Below, one piece after another: positions 26,019-34,523 of a stretch of DNA of 64,000 bases. The DNA is taken from contig NZ_LR733520.1 in the NCBI RefSeq assembly GCF_902506145.1, positions 592,057 through 656,056 on the forward strand, given 5' to 3'. The notes under the pieces were generated by a model. The model was not told where the DNA came from. It searched no databases and worked only from the letters and a program-made list of their open reading frames with translations. Origin of the DNA: Burkholderia sp. 8Y. GTDB taxonomy: Bacteria; Pseudomonadota; Gammaproteobacteria; Burkholderiales; Burkholderiaceae. Position numbers and translations under genes: made by a program. Numbering within the stretch: the first letter of the stretch is position 1; each line of letters opens with the position of its first letter.

Positions 26019-26827
26019 GCGATACGGCAACCCCGGTCAACCAGCATCCTCGGCACGCGCAGGCGCACGCTGCGAGCCGCCCGTCACCGCGCGACATCGA
26101 CGCGACGCTCAACGCGCGTCTCGCGTCGCTGCCCGCGTCCAGGCTGCACGCCGATTACGAGAAGCAGGGCTCCTTCCTCTATCTCGACGATTTCCTTCCG
26201 CGCGACTACACCGAGCGCCTGATTGCCGCCGTGCACGACGTGATGCCGGCCGTGAACCGCAACTACCTGCCGGGCCACAAGGCGGGCGGCAGCGTGAGCC
26301 GTCACACGCTCGACAAGTTGGCGCCCTTCATCGCGGACCTGTACCGCTCCGAGGCGCTCATCAAGTGGCTTGAGACGGTGAGCGGCGACAAGCTGCAACT
26401 CTCGCCCGAAGACGATCCGCACGCCTACGCGCTGTATTTCTACACGCGCCCCGGCGATCACATCGGCTGGCATTACGACACGTCCTACTACAACGGCCGG
26501 CGCTACACCATGCTGCTCGGCGTGATCGACGATTCGTCCTGCCGTCTCGACTACGAACTGCACACGCGCACGCCGAACGTGGCGCCGGAACCGGGTTCCG
26601 TGCAGTATCCGCCGGGCGCGCTGGTGTTTTTCGACGGCGACAAACTCAGGCATCGCGTCACGCCGCTCGGCGAAAACGAGATGCGCGTGTCGCTCACGTT
26701 CGAGTACGTGACCAACCCGGAAATGCGGCCGTTCCAGCGTTTCATCTCGAACATGAAGGACTCGATCGCGTACTTCGGGTTCAGGCAGGTCTTTCGCCGC
26801 AAAGGCGGCAAGAACGGACAGGCATGA
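26015..26827 (+). CDS. Fe(II)/2-oxoglutarate-dependent oxygenase of the phosphonate operon
   Basis: The 270-residue protein has the double-stranded beta-helix core typical of 2OG oxygenases: the metal triad His153-x-Asp155 (DHIGWHYDTSYY) and His213 (KLRHRVTPL), with Arg224 in ENEMRVSLTFEY as 2-oxoglutarate anchor. The Asp is kept, so it should hydroxylate rather than halogenate. The first 45 residues are polar and disordered. It starts within the stop of the phosphatidyltransferase gene and overlaps the next gene by 4 bp. In this context the likely substrate is AEP, its lipid or the acyl part. 1-hydroxy-AEP is known from other phosphonolipids and from the PhnY oxygenase, so C1 hydroxylation is plausible but unproven. 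Confidence 0.8.
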   Translation: MSDTATPVNQHPRHAQAHAASRPSPRDIDATLNARLASLPASRLHADYEKQGSFLYLDDFLPRDYTERLIAAVHDVMPAVNRNYLPGHKAGGSVSRHTLDKLAPFIADLYRSEALIKWLETVSGDKLQLSPEDDPHAYALYFYTRPGDHIGWHYDTSYYNGRRYTMLLGVIDDSSCRLDYELHTRTPNVAPEPGSVQYPPGALVFFDGDKLRHRVTPLGENEMRVSLTFEYVTNPEMRPFQRFISNMKDSIAYFGFRQVFRRKGGKNGQA

Positions 26828-27840
26828 GTCGCGCGGGCACGTTTCTGCTGTCGATCGGCGCGGTGTTGTTCATCGCGCTGCTCGGCTGGCAAGGCTTCGG
26901 CTCGGTGGCGTCGACGCTCGCCGCCGCAGGCTGGGGACTGCTCGCGGTGGCCGCGTTCCACTTCGCGCCGCTCGTGCTCGACGCCGGCGCGATCAGCGTG
27001 CTCTTCTCGCGCGACGAACGCGATGTCACGCTGCGCGACGCCCTGCTCGCGCGCTGGGTAGGCGAATCGGTCAATAGCCTGATGCCCGCCGGGCAGATCG
27101 GCGGGCCGATGCTGATGGTGCGCCATCTCTCGCAGCGCGGCATGCGCGCCCGCGACGCCGCCGCCGTCATCACCATCAGCACGACGATGCAAACCGTCGC
27201 GCAACTCATCTTCGCGCTAGTGGGCGTCGTCCTCTTGACGGGCTACGCGGCGGGCGGTTCGTCCACGGTCGTGTCGGTGGTCGTTCTCGCGGTCGTCGGC
27301 GTGATCGGCGCGATGATCTTCGGCTTCTACATCGCGCAGCGGCGCGGTCTCTTCGGCCGCGCGATGCGCTTCGCGTCCGGCATCGCCGCGCGTTTCTCGA
27401 AGAAGCGCGACTGGTCGTCGCTCGTCACGCGCGCCGAAGCCGTCGATACCGCCGTTCACGCGCTGTATCGCGAGCGCGGAAAGGTGGCGGGGAGCTTCGG
27501 CCTGAGCCTCTTGGGCTGGATCGTCGGCACGGGAGAAGTGTGGCTCGTGCTCGATCTGCTCGGGCATCCGGTCGGCTGGACCGAGGCGCTTTTGCTCGAA
27601 AGCCTCGGCCAGGCCATCCGCGGCGCGGCCTTCGCCATTCCGGGTTCGCTCGGCGTGCAGGAGGGCGGTTATCTGCTGCTCGCGCGCCTCGTCGGCCTGC
27701 CGCCGGAAACGGCGCTCGCGCTTTCGCTCGCCAAACGCGCCCGCGAGCTGCTGCTCGGCGTGCCGGGCATCGTCTATCTGCATTTCGTTGAAAAAGGCTG
27801 GCAGCGCCGTCGTCTTGCGCGCGTGCCGGATATCGACTGA
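26824..27840 (+). CDS. Lysylphosphatidylglycerol synthase-TM/HpnL-like membrane protein (candidate lipid flippase)
   Basis: 338 residues with about eight transmembrane segments. The family (UPF0104, related to the N-terminal flippase part of MprF and to HpnL) is marked by RWVGESVNSLMPAGQIGG (about residues 78-95) and by the C-terminal IRGAAFAIPGSLGVQEGGYLL (about 258-278); both sit in membrane helices. Relatives move lipids between leaflets. The start ATG overlaps the oxygenase stop (ATGA). In a cluster that builds an AEP head group, its probable role is to export the finished lipid to the outer leaflet or on towards the outer membrane. Confidence 0.78.
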   Translation: MSRAGTFLLSIGAVLFIALLGWQGFGSVASTLAAAGWGLLAVAAFHFAPLVLDAGAISVLFSRDERDVTLRDALLARWVGESVNSLMPAGQIGGPMLMVRHLSQRGMRARDAAAVITISTTMQTVAQLIFALVGVVLLTGYAAGGSSTVVSVVVLAVVGVIGAMIFGFYIAQRRGLFGRAMRFASGIAARFSKKRDWSSLVTRAEAVDTAVHALYRERGKVAGSFGLSLLGWIVGTGEVWLVLDLLGHPVGWTEALLLESLGQAIRGAAFAIPGSLGVQEGGYLLLARLVGLPPETALALSLAKRARELLLGVPGIVYLHFVEKGWQRRRLARVPDID

Positions 27841-27865
27841 TTCACCCTCGAAGGGAACAATAAGC

Positions 27866-28651
27866 ATGCGCGCAATCATTCTTGCGGCCGGGATGGGACT
27901 GCGTCTCGTTCAGCCGGAAGGCCAGCAAAGGCCGAAATGCCTGCTGCGCTTTGGCGACGCGTCGCTCCTCGAACGCCATCTTCATTATCTGAAGGGCGCG
28001 GGCGTCGATGAAATCGTCTTCGTCACCGGCTTCAAGCACGAACAGATCGAGGCGGAACTCGCGTCGATCGACTGGAAGCCGAAGACGGAAATCGTCGTGA
28101 ACGACGAATTCACGCTCGGCAGCGTGCTGTCCGTGCACACCGCGCGCGAGGCGATGACGCGCGGCGGCGACGTGCTGCTGATGGACGCCGACGTCCTCTA
28201 CGACGAGCGCATCATCGAACCGCTGGTCGCGGGCGGCACCGTGAACCGCCTCTTGATCGACCGCGACTTCGAAGCGGGCGACGAGCCGGTGAAGCTGTGC
28301 ATCGAGAACGGCGTGCCGGTGGAGCTGCGCAAGCAGGTCGCGGCGGGCTTGAAGTACGACACCATCGGCGAATCGGTCGGCTTTTTCCGTTTCGACGAAA
28401 AGACGGCCACGCGTCTTGCCGATATCGTCGCGCATTACATCGAGACGGGCCGCGCGAAGATGCCGCATGAAGAAGCGGTGCGCGACCTGCTGCTGGAGAA
28501 AGCCCACGTGTTCGATATCGCCGATGTCACCGGCGCGCCGTGGATCGAAATCGACTTTCAGAACGACGTGACGCGCGCAGCCGGCGAAGTGCTGCCGCAA
28601 CTGCAACCGCTGCGTCAGTTCGCCGGAGCAACAGGAGCACTACAACGATGA
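27866..28651 (+). CDS. Nucleotidyltransferase, probable AEP (phosphocholine-type) cytidylyltransferase
   Basis: 261 residues from ATG 27866, with AAGGGA upstream. It belongs to the NTP-transferase fold: [14 protein letters not shown] with the complete GxGxR loop (Gly9-Arg13), RPKCLL (Arg22-Lys24) and the metal site [10 protein letters not shown] (Asp107, Asp109). Relatives activate phosphocholine or phosphonates with CTP; PntC of Treponema does this for AEP. Placed between a flippase and PEP mutase, it most likely turns AEP into CMP-AEP for the phosphatidyltransferase. Its stop overlaps the ATG of the PEP mutase gene (ATGA). Confidence 0.8.
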   Translation: MRAIILAAGMGLRLVQPEGQQRPKCLLRFGDASLLERHLHYLKGAGVDEIVFVTGFKHEQIEAELASIDWKPKTEIVVNDEFTLGSVLSVHTAREAMTRGGDVLLMDADVLYDERIIEPLVAGGTVNRLLIDRDFEAGDEPVKLCIENGVPVELRKQVAAGLKYDTIGESVGFFRFDEKTATRLADIVAHYIETGRAKMPHEEAVRDLLLEKAHVFDIADVTGAPWIEIDFQNDVTRAAGEVLPQLQPLRQFAGATGALQR

Positions 28652-30345
28652 ACGCACCCGGAACCATTCCCGTCGGCTATTCGCGCACCCTGCGTCTGCG
28701 CGAGATGCTGCAAAGCAACCGCCTCGAATTCCTGATGGAAGCGCACAACGGCATTTCCGCGCGCATTGCGCGGGAAGCGGGCTTCAAGGCGATCTGGGGC
28801 TCGGGCCTCTCCATCTCCGCGCAGTTCGGCGTGCGCGACAACAATGAAGCAAGCTGGACGCAGGTCGTCGATAACCTCGAATTCATGGCCGACGCGAGCG
28901 ATCTTCCCATTCTGCTCGACGGCGACACGGGCTACGGCAACTTCAACAACGTTCGCCGGCTCGTGAAGAAGCTGGAGCAGCGCGGCATCGCGGGCGTGTG
29001 CATCGAGGACAAGCAGTTCCCGAAAACCAATAGCTTCATCAACGGTGAAGCGCAGCCGCTCGCCGACATGGACGAGTTCTGCGGCAAGATCAAGGCCGGC
29101 AAGGATTCGCAGAGCGATCCGAACTTCTCCATCGTCGCGCGCGTCGAGGCGCTGATCGCAGGCTGGGGCATGGACGAGGCGCTCAAGCGCGCCGAGGCGT
29201 ATCGCCAGGCGGGCGCGGACGCCATCCTCATTCACAGCAAGCTCTCGAAGCCCGACGAAATCCTGACCTTCGCGCGCGAATGGGCGGGGCGCGGTCCGCT
29301 CGTGATCGTGCCGACCAAGTACTACAGCACGCCGACCGACGTGTTCCGTCAGGCGGGCATCAGCTGCGTGATCTGGGCGAACCATCTGATTCGCGGCTCG
29401 GTCTCGGCGATGCAGGCCATCGCGAAGGAAATCCACGACAGCGAAACGCTCGTGAACGTGGAAGACCGCATCGCGTCGGTGAACGAGATCTTCCGCCTGC
29501 AAGACGCCGACGAATACTCGGCCGCCGAGAACCTCTATCTGACGGCGGCCAACGAGAAGCGCAGCGCGGTCGTGCTGGCGGCAAGCCGCGGCGCGGGCCT
29601 CGAAGCCGTGACGGCGGATCGTCCGAAAGTGATGCTGCCGGTCGCGGGCAAGCCGCTTTTGCGCCATCTCGTCGAGGCGTTCAAGAAGGAAGGCATCAAC
29701 GACATCACCGTGGTCGGCGGCTACCGCGCCGACGCGATCGATACCTCGGGCGTTCGCCTCGTCGTCAACGACAAGCACGCGTCGACGGGCGAGCTGGCAT
29801 CCCTCGCGTGCGCCGCGAAGCACATCACCGGCGATACGGTGCTCTCCTACGGCGATTTGCTGTTCCGCAGCTATATCCTGCGCGATCTGGTCGAATCGCC
29901 GAGCGACTTCTGCGTCGTCGTCGATTCGTCGCAGACGCCGCAGCCGGGCGCGTCCGCGACCGACTTCGCTTACTGCTCGCAACCGGATGACCGCGCGCTC
30001 TTCGGCCAGAAAGTGTGGCTCGAAAGCGTGGTCGGCGCGGGACACGCCCTGACCGACGGCCGCGCGCCGCAGGGCCGCTGGATGGGTCTCATCAATGTGC
30101 GCGGCGGCGCGCGCGACCGCCTGCTGGCGGTCCTCGCGCAGCTTCAGACGCGTCCAGACTTCGATACGCTCGACATGGCGGCGCTCCTGAATGCGCTCGT
30201 CGCGGCGGGCGAAAAGATCGAAGTGCAATACGTGCACGGCCACTGGCGCGGCGTGAACGACCTCGACGACTTCCGCCGCGCGGGCGACTTCGCGCACGGA
30301 CAAACGCCGATCGGCTCGGAAGGCATGGAGAACGCGCGTGATTGA
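28648..30345 (+). CDS. pepM: Phosphoenolpyruvate mutase fused to a nucleotidyltransferase-like domain
   Basis: PEP mutase forms the C-P bond (PEP to phosphonopyruvate), the entry step of nearly all phosphonate synthesis. The 565-residue protein starts [20 protein letters not shown]. Residues 1-295 are the isocitrate-lyase-like barrel with [28 protein letters not shown] and the diagnostic [10 protein letters not shown] (residues 120-129; EDKxxxxxNS separates PEP mutase from other members). From about 305 there is an NTP-transferase-like domain ([14 protein letters not shown]), but its nucleotide loop reads [12 protein letters not shown] and lacks the usual GxGxR arginine spacing. PepM-NTase fusions are known in phosphonate clusters. 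It overlaps both neighbours by a few bases. Confidence 0.93.
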   Translation: MNAPGTIPVGYSRTLRLREMLQSNRLEFLMEAHNGISARIAREAGFKAIWGSGLSISAQFGVRDNNEASWTQVVDNLEFMADASDLPILLDGDTGYGNFNNVRRLVKKLEQRGIAGVCIEDKQFPKTNSFINGEAQPLADMDEFCGKIKAGKDSQSDPNFSIVARVEALIAGWGMDEALKRAEAYRQAGADAILIHSKLSKPDEILTFAREWAGRGPLVIVPTKYYSTPTDVFRQAGISCVIWANHLIRGSVSAMQAIAKEIHDSETLVNVEDRIASVNEIFRLQDADEYSAAENLYLTAANEKRSAVVLAASRGAGLEAVTADRPKVMLPVAGKPLLRHLVEAFKKEGINDITVVGGYRADAIDTSGVRLVVNDKHASTGELASLACAAKHITGDTVLSYGDLLFRSYILRDLVESPSDFCVVVDSSQTPQPGASATDFAYCSQPDDRALFGQKVWLESVVGAGHALTDGRAPQGRWMGLINVRGGARDRLLAVLAQLQTRPDFDTLDMAALLNALVAAGEKIEVQYVHGHWRGVNDLDDFRRAGDFAHGQTPIGSEGMENARD

Positions 30346-31516
30346 GGCCGCCCAGTTCGTCGAAGCGGCGCGCGCACGCGGCTTCGACTGGTATGCGGGC
30401 GTGCCGTGCTCGTTTCTCACGCCGTTCATCAACTACGTGCTGCAGGACGAATCGCTGCATTACGTGTCGGCGGCGAACGAAGGCGATGCGGTCGCGCTGA
30501 TCGCGGGCGTCGCGCTTGGGGCAGGAAACGGCGCCGGAAGCGGCGAGCGCAAACGTCGCGGCATCGCGATGATGCAGAACTCCGGGCTCGGCAACGCGGT
30601 GAGTCCGCTGACTTCGCTCACGTGGACGTTTCGCCTGCCGCAGCTTTTGATCGTGACGTGGCGCGGCCAGCCGGGCGTCGCCGACGAGCCGCAGCACGCG
30701 CTGATGGGCCCGGTCACGCCGCAGATGCTCGACACGATGGAGATTCCGTGGGAGCTTTTCCCGACGGAAGCGGACGCCATCGGTCCGGCGCTCGACCGCG
30801 CGACGGAATACATGGACCGCACCGGCCGTCCCTACGCGCTCGTGATGCAGAAGGGCAGCGTCGCGCCCTACGAGTTGAAGAAGACCGGTCTGTCGGGCGT
30901 TCGCGCTGTCGCAGAAAGGGCGCCGGTCGCGCGTTTCGAAGGCGAGCGCGTGACGCGCCACGACGCCCTCGAACGCGTGATCGCACGCACGCCGCAGGAT
31001 TCGACCGTGGTGCTCGCATCGACCGGCTTCTGCGGCCGCGAACTCTACGCCATCGACGACCGCGAGAACCAGTTGTACCTCGTCGGCTCGATGGGCTGCG
31101 TGACGCCGATGGCGCTCGGGCTCGCGTTGTCGCGTCCTGATCTGACCGTCGTCGCGCTCGACGGCGACGGCGCCGCACTCATGCGCATGGGCGCGTTCTC
31201 GACGCTCGGCGCGTACGGCCCGTCCAACCTCGTTCATCTGTTGCTCGACAACGGCGCGCACGAATCGACTGGCGGACAGGCGACCGTCTCGCGCGGCGTC
31301 GATTTCGCGTCGATCGCGTCGGCGTGCGGCTACGCGATGGCGCTCGACGGCGAGGACATCGGCGTGATCGACCGCCTCTTCGACGCGCAAGCACCCGAAG
31401 GCGCACGCTTCGCGCGTCTGTCGATCCGCACCGGCACGCCCGCCGACCTGCCGCGCCCGAAGATCACGCCGGAAGACGTGCGCGCGCGCCTGCAACGACA
31501 CATCGGAGAACGCTGA
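30338..31516 (+). CDS. ppd: Phosphonopyruvate decarboxylase
   Basis: A thiamine-diphosphate enzyme that decarboxylates phosphonopyruvate to phosphonoacetaldehyde and so pulls the unfavourable mutase equilibrium forward. 392 residues starting at GTG 30338 ([19 protein letters not shown]), inside the end of pepM. The N-terminal pyrimidine domain has [14 protein letters not shown] and the catalytic Glu in [14 protein letters not shown] (about 47-60). The C-terminal ThDP domain has the GDG motif [16 protein letters not shown] (about 275) ending in [14 protein letters not shown], the signature of this subgroup. The stop overlaps the next ATG (TGATG). Confidence 0.93.
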   Translation: MIEAAQFVEAARARGFDWYAGVPCSFLTPFINYVLQDESLHYVSAANEGDAVALIAGVALGAGNGAGSGERKRRGIAMMQNSGLGNAVSPLTSLTWTFRLPQLLIVTWRGQPGVADEPQHALMGPVTPQMLDTMEIPWELFPTEADAIGPALDRATEYMDRTGRPYALVMQKGSVAPYELKKTGLSGVRAVAERAPVARFEGERVTRHDALERVIARTPQDSTVVLASTGFCGRELYAIDDRENQLYLVGSMGCVTPMALGLALSRPDLTVVALDGDGAALMRMGAFSTLGAYGPSNLVHLLLDNGAHESTGGQATVSRGVDFASIASACGYAMALDGEDIGVIDRLFDAQAPEGARFARLSIRTGTPADLPRPKITPEDVRARLQRHIGER

Positions 31517-32580
31517 TGCTGCTGCTCAATCCCGGTCCCGTCACGCTGACCGAACGCGTGCGCAACAGCCTGTTGCAGACCGACCTGTGCCACCGCGAGC
31601 CGGAGTTCTTCGACCTGCAGGACGAAGCGAGAACGCGGCTCGTCGCGGCGTACGAGCTCCATCCCGCGAAGTGGACGGCGGTGCTGATGACCGGCTCCGG
31701 CACGGCGGCGGTCGAAAGCATGATCGCGGGCCTCGTGCCGCAAGGCGGGCGGCTGCTCGTCGTGGAAAACGGCGTGTATGGCGACCGCATCGCGCAGATC
31801 GCGGCGCAGTACGGCATCGAGCACGAAGTCCTCAAGTACGAATGGATGCAGGCGCCGGACACCGATGCCATCGTCGCGATGATCGACGAGAAGGCGTTCT
31901 CGCATGTCGCGATTATCCATCACGAAACGACGACGGGCCGTCTGAATCCGCTCGACGCGCTCTCGCGGGCGTGCGCCGAGCGCGGCGTCGGCCTTTTGGT
32001 CGATGGCGTGAGCAGCTTCGGCGCGGAAGCGATCGACTTCGACGGCGGCGGCATCGTCGCCGTGGCGGCGACCGCGAACAAGTGCCTGCACGGCGTGCCG
32101 GGCGCGGCGTTCGTGATCGCGCGGCGCGACGCGCTGGAAAAGGCCGCGAGCCGCACGTACTACCTCGGCATCGCGCGGCTCGCGAAGTTGCAGGACGCGC
32201 GCAACACGCCGTTCACGCCGTCGGTGCATGCGTACTACGCGCTCGTCGAAGCGTTGCGCGAATTCGAGGACGAAGGCGGCTGGCGAGCGCGCCACGCGCG
32301 TTATGCGGCGCTCGCGGAGCAGGTGCGCGCGGGATTCGCGGCGCTCGGCATCGAGAGCGCGTTGCCGGCGGACGAGTCGTCGGTCGTGCTGCGCGCGTAC
32401 CGGCTGCCGGCGGGCGTCAGCTATGAAACGCTGCACGACGCGCTGAAGGCCAGGGGCTTCGTGATCTACGCGGGGCAGGGCGGCTTGTCGAAGACGCTGT
32501 TCCGCATCTCGACGATGGGCGCGCTCGATGCCAGCGACATGGATCGGCTGGTTGCGTCCGTCGCGGAACTGCTTCGTTAA
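31516..32580 (+). CDS. 2-aminoethylphosphonate transaminase
   Basis: A class V PLP aminotransferase that, in this operon, should run in the biosynthetic direction (phosphonoacetaldehyde plus amino donor to AEP). 354 residues: [20 protein letters not shown] at the N-terminus, MTGSGTAAVESMIAGL (PLP phosphate cradle, about 60-75), VDGVSSFGAEAIDF with the PLP-ring Asp (about 164), and the Schiff-base Lys189 in ATANKCLHGVPG. The length is as for PhnW. It is the last gene of the run; the next gene is convergent 17 bp away. No phosphonatase or C-P lyase gene is nearby, which argues for synthesis rather than breakdown. Confidence 0.92.
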   Translation: MLLLNPGPVTLTERVRNSLLQTDLCHREPEFFDLQDEARTRLVAAYELHPAKWTAVLMTGSGTAAVESMIAGLVPQGGRLLVVENGVYGDRIAQIAAQYGIEHEVLKYEWMQAPDTDAIVAMIDEKAFSHVAIIHHETTTGRLNPLDALSRACAERGVGLLVDGVSSFGAEAIDFDGGGIVAVAATANKCLHGVPGAAFVIARRDALEKAASRTYYLGIARLAKLQDARNTPFTPSVHAYYALVEALREFEDEGGWRARHARYAALAEQVRAGFAALGIESALPADESSVVLRAYRLPAGVSYETLHDALKARGFVIYAGQGGLSKTLFRISTMGALDASDMDRLVASVAELLR

Positions 32581-32597
32581 GCGTCTTTGCAGCCGCG

Positions 32598-33038
32598 TCA
32601 GGGGCCTTTGCAGAAGATCGCCGTGATGAAGGGCGCGACGTGGTGCACGTCCGCGTCGCTGCCCGCCGCGTGAACCTTCTCCTGCACGGCGTCGTCGCTG
32701 GCCCAGACGACCACGCCGTAAGCCGAATCCGCAATCGGCTCACCGTTGCCCTGTTTGAAGATCGGGTCGTCCTTCTGGTAGCCCACGACCGCGTACACCT
32801 TGAAGCCGTAGGCCGTCAGCACGGCGCCCTTGACCGCCCGAAACGCGTTGACTGAGTTCGGCTCGACGCGCATCGGCTTTTTCTCGATCAACCCGTCCTG
32901 CTGAAGCGGCGCGATGAAATCGTGCGCGGTCGAGCGGCAGTCGAGCTGCGCTTCGATTGCGCGAGCATGCGACGGCGCGCCCAGCATGGCGAGCGCGAGG
33001 GATGCGGCGAGGCGAAAGAGAAGCGCGGCGGCCTTCAT
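32598..33038 (-). CDS. Secreted protein of unknown function (146 aa)
   Basis: Starts MKAAALLFRLAASLALAMLG and has a signal peptide cleaved after about SHARA. The mature part holds two cysteines (LDCRST near its start and IFCKGP at its end), which may form a disulfide. VNAFRAVKGAVLTAYGFKVY and GYQKDDPIFKQ suggest a compact alpha/beta fold. I do not recognise the family. It is convergent with the phosphonate operon and lies beyond the guaD terminator, so it is a separate unit. Confidence 0.7.
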   Translation of the reverse strand: MKAAALLFRLAASLALAMLGAPSHARAIEAQLDCRSTAHDFIAPLQQDGLIEKKPMRVEPNSVNAFRAVKGAVLTAYGFKVYAVVGYQKDDPIFKQGNGEPIADSAYGVVVWASDDAVQEKVHAAGSDADVHHVAPFITAIFCKGP

Positions 33039-33134
33039 GACGAATCTTCACGGTGACGGACGAAAGCTTGCACTTTAACGAGCGTGCAAGGATTGTGCTC
33101 GGATCACCAGGTTGAGTCGGCCTCGCGAAAAAAA

Positions 33135-33154
33135 CGCCCTTCGTCGGAAGGGCG
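33135..33154 (-). terminator. Terminator of the purine catabolic operon
   Basis: Stem CGCCCTTC/GAAGGGCG, loop GTCG. On the minus strand it ends in TTTTTTT (plus-strand A7 at 33128-33134), 12 bp after the guaD stop. Confidence 0.85.
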
Positions 33155-33166
33155 CTTCTTGAACGC

Positions 33167-34495
33167 TCACGCCGCGAGTTCCAGCGCCGCCGTTCTGCGC
33201 CGCTCGCGCGCGTGCACGCGCTTGCCGGCCGCGTAGGTTTCGAACACCGCGCGGTCATCGCCGAGCAAGGCGAACGCGAACAGCAGTTCTTCGAGCGACT
33301 CCACGCGCGCCGTGCGGCGGGCGAGCAGCGGCGTCGCCGACGGATCGAGCACGACGAAATCCGCTTCGCTGCCGGGCGCGAGCGTGCCGATCGTGTCGTC
33401 GAGTTCGAGGACTTGCGCGGCGCCCGTCGTCGCGAGCCAGAACATGCGCGTCGCGCTCAGGTGATGCCCCGTCAGACGCGCGACCTTGTGCGCTTCGTTC
33501 ATCGTTTGCAGCATGGAAAACGACGTGCCGCCGCCGACGTCCGTCGCGAGCGCCACGGGCATCTTCGACGCGCCCGCTTTCTCGAGATCGAACAAACCGC
33601 TGCCGAGAAACAGGTTCGACGTCGGGCAATGCGACGCCACCGCGCCGGTTTCCGCCATGCGCTGCCGGTCGGTATCGTCGAGATAGATGCAGTGGCCGTA
33701 CACCGCGCGCCGCCGCAACAGGCCGTAGTGGTCGTAGACGTCCAGATAGCTGCGGTGCCCCGGAAACAGGCTCTCGACCCACTTGATCTCGTCGGTATTC
33801 TCCGCGACGTGGGTCTGGATAAACACGTCGCGGTGCTGCTGCGCGAGCGCGCCGCAGGCTTCCAGTTGCGCTTCGGTCGATGTCGGCGCGAAGCGCGGCG
33901 TCAGCGCGTAATGCTGACGGCCGCGGCCGTGCCAGCGCGCGATGAGTTCCGCGCTGTCGTCGTAGCCGGACTGCGCCGTGTCGCGCAGAAACTCGGGGCA
34001 GTTGCGGTCCATCAGCACCTTGCCCGCCACCATGCGCAGATTGCGCGCCTCGCTTTCGGCGAAGAACGCATCCGCCGATTGCTTGTGCACCGTGCAGTAG
34101 ACGAGCGCGGTCGTCGTGCCGCACGCGAGCAGTTCATCGAGGAAAAAGCTCGCCGTCTCGCGGGCGACGGCGGGATTCTCGAAGCCGCGCTCGGTGGGAA
34201 ACGTGTACGTGTTGAGCCACGGCAGAAGACCCGGCGCGGGCGACGCGATCATGTCCGTCTGCGGGAAGTGGATATGCGAGTCGATGAAGCCCGGCACGAT
34301 CAGCTTGTCGCGCATGGTGTGGACGGTTGCGTCCGCGCCGAGCGTGTCGCGCAGGGACGCATACGCGCCCGCCGCGGCCACTTTGCCGTCCTCGACGATC
34401 AGGAGGCCATCGGCTTCATACACCGCGCCGTCGGCGGCGAGCGCCGGGTCTTCCCGGAAGGTGAGCAGTTGGGCGCGGTAGGCGGTCTGAGTCAT
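33167..34495 (-). CDS. guaD: Guanine deaminase
   Basis: Converts guanine to xanthine and ammonia. From ATG 34495 (MTQTAYRAQLLTFREDPA) the protein has 442 residues; the longer upstream frame is not supported. It belongs to the amidohydrolase superfamily: GFIDSHIHFPQTD (zinc HxH, about 72), QTHVAENTDEIKWV (His, about 223), AVYGHCIYLDD (His, about 263) and LATDVGGGTSFSM (Asp, about 313). It is the last gene of an operon that feeds purine bases to xanthine dehydrogenase, so its product is the direct substrate of XdhAB. Confidence 0.95.
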   Translation of the reverse strand: MTQTAYRAQLLTFREDPALAADGAVYEADGLLIVEDGKVAAAGAYASLRDTLGADATVHTMRDKLIVPGFIDSHIHFPQTDMIASPAPGLLPWLNTYTFPTERGFENPAVARETASFFLDELLACGTTTALVYCTVHKQSADAFFAESEARNLRMVAGKVLMDRNCPEFLRDTAQSGYDDSAELIARWHGRGRQHYALTPRFAPTSTEAQLEACGALAQQHRDVFIQTHVAENTDEIKWVESLFPGHRSYLDVYDHYGLLRRRAVYGHCIYLDDTDRQRMAETGAVASHCPTSNLFLGSGLFDLEKAGASKMPVALATDVGGGTSFSMLQTMNEAHKVARLTGHHLSATRMFWLATTGAAQVLELDDTIGTLAPGSEADFVVLDPSATPLLARRTARVESLEELLFAFALLGDDRAVFETYAAGKRVHARERRRTAALELAA

Positions 34496-34523
34496 GGTGC
34501 AACGTCTCCGATTTCTGTGATGT

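Noticed and set aside
26015..26827. 2OG oxygenase as a possible halogenase
   Set aside because: Halogenases of this fold replace the Asp of HxD by Gly or Ala; here Asp155 is present.
31516..32580. AEP transaminase as part of a phosphonate degradation pathway
   Set aside because: No phosphonoacetaldehyde hydrolase, dehydrogenase or C-P lyase gene is present, while pepM and ppd are directly coupled to it.
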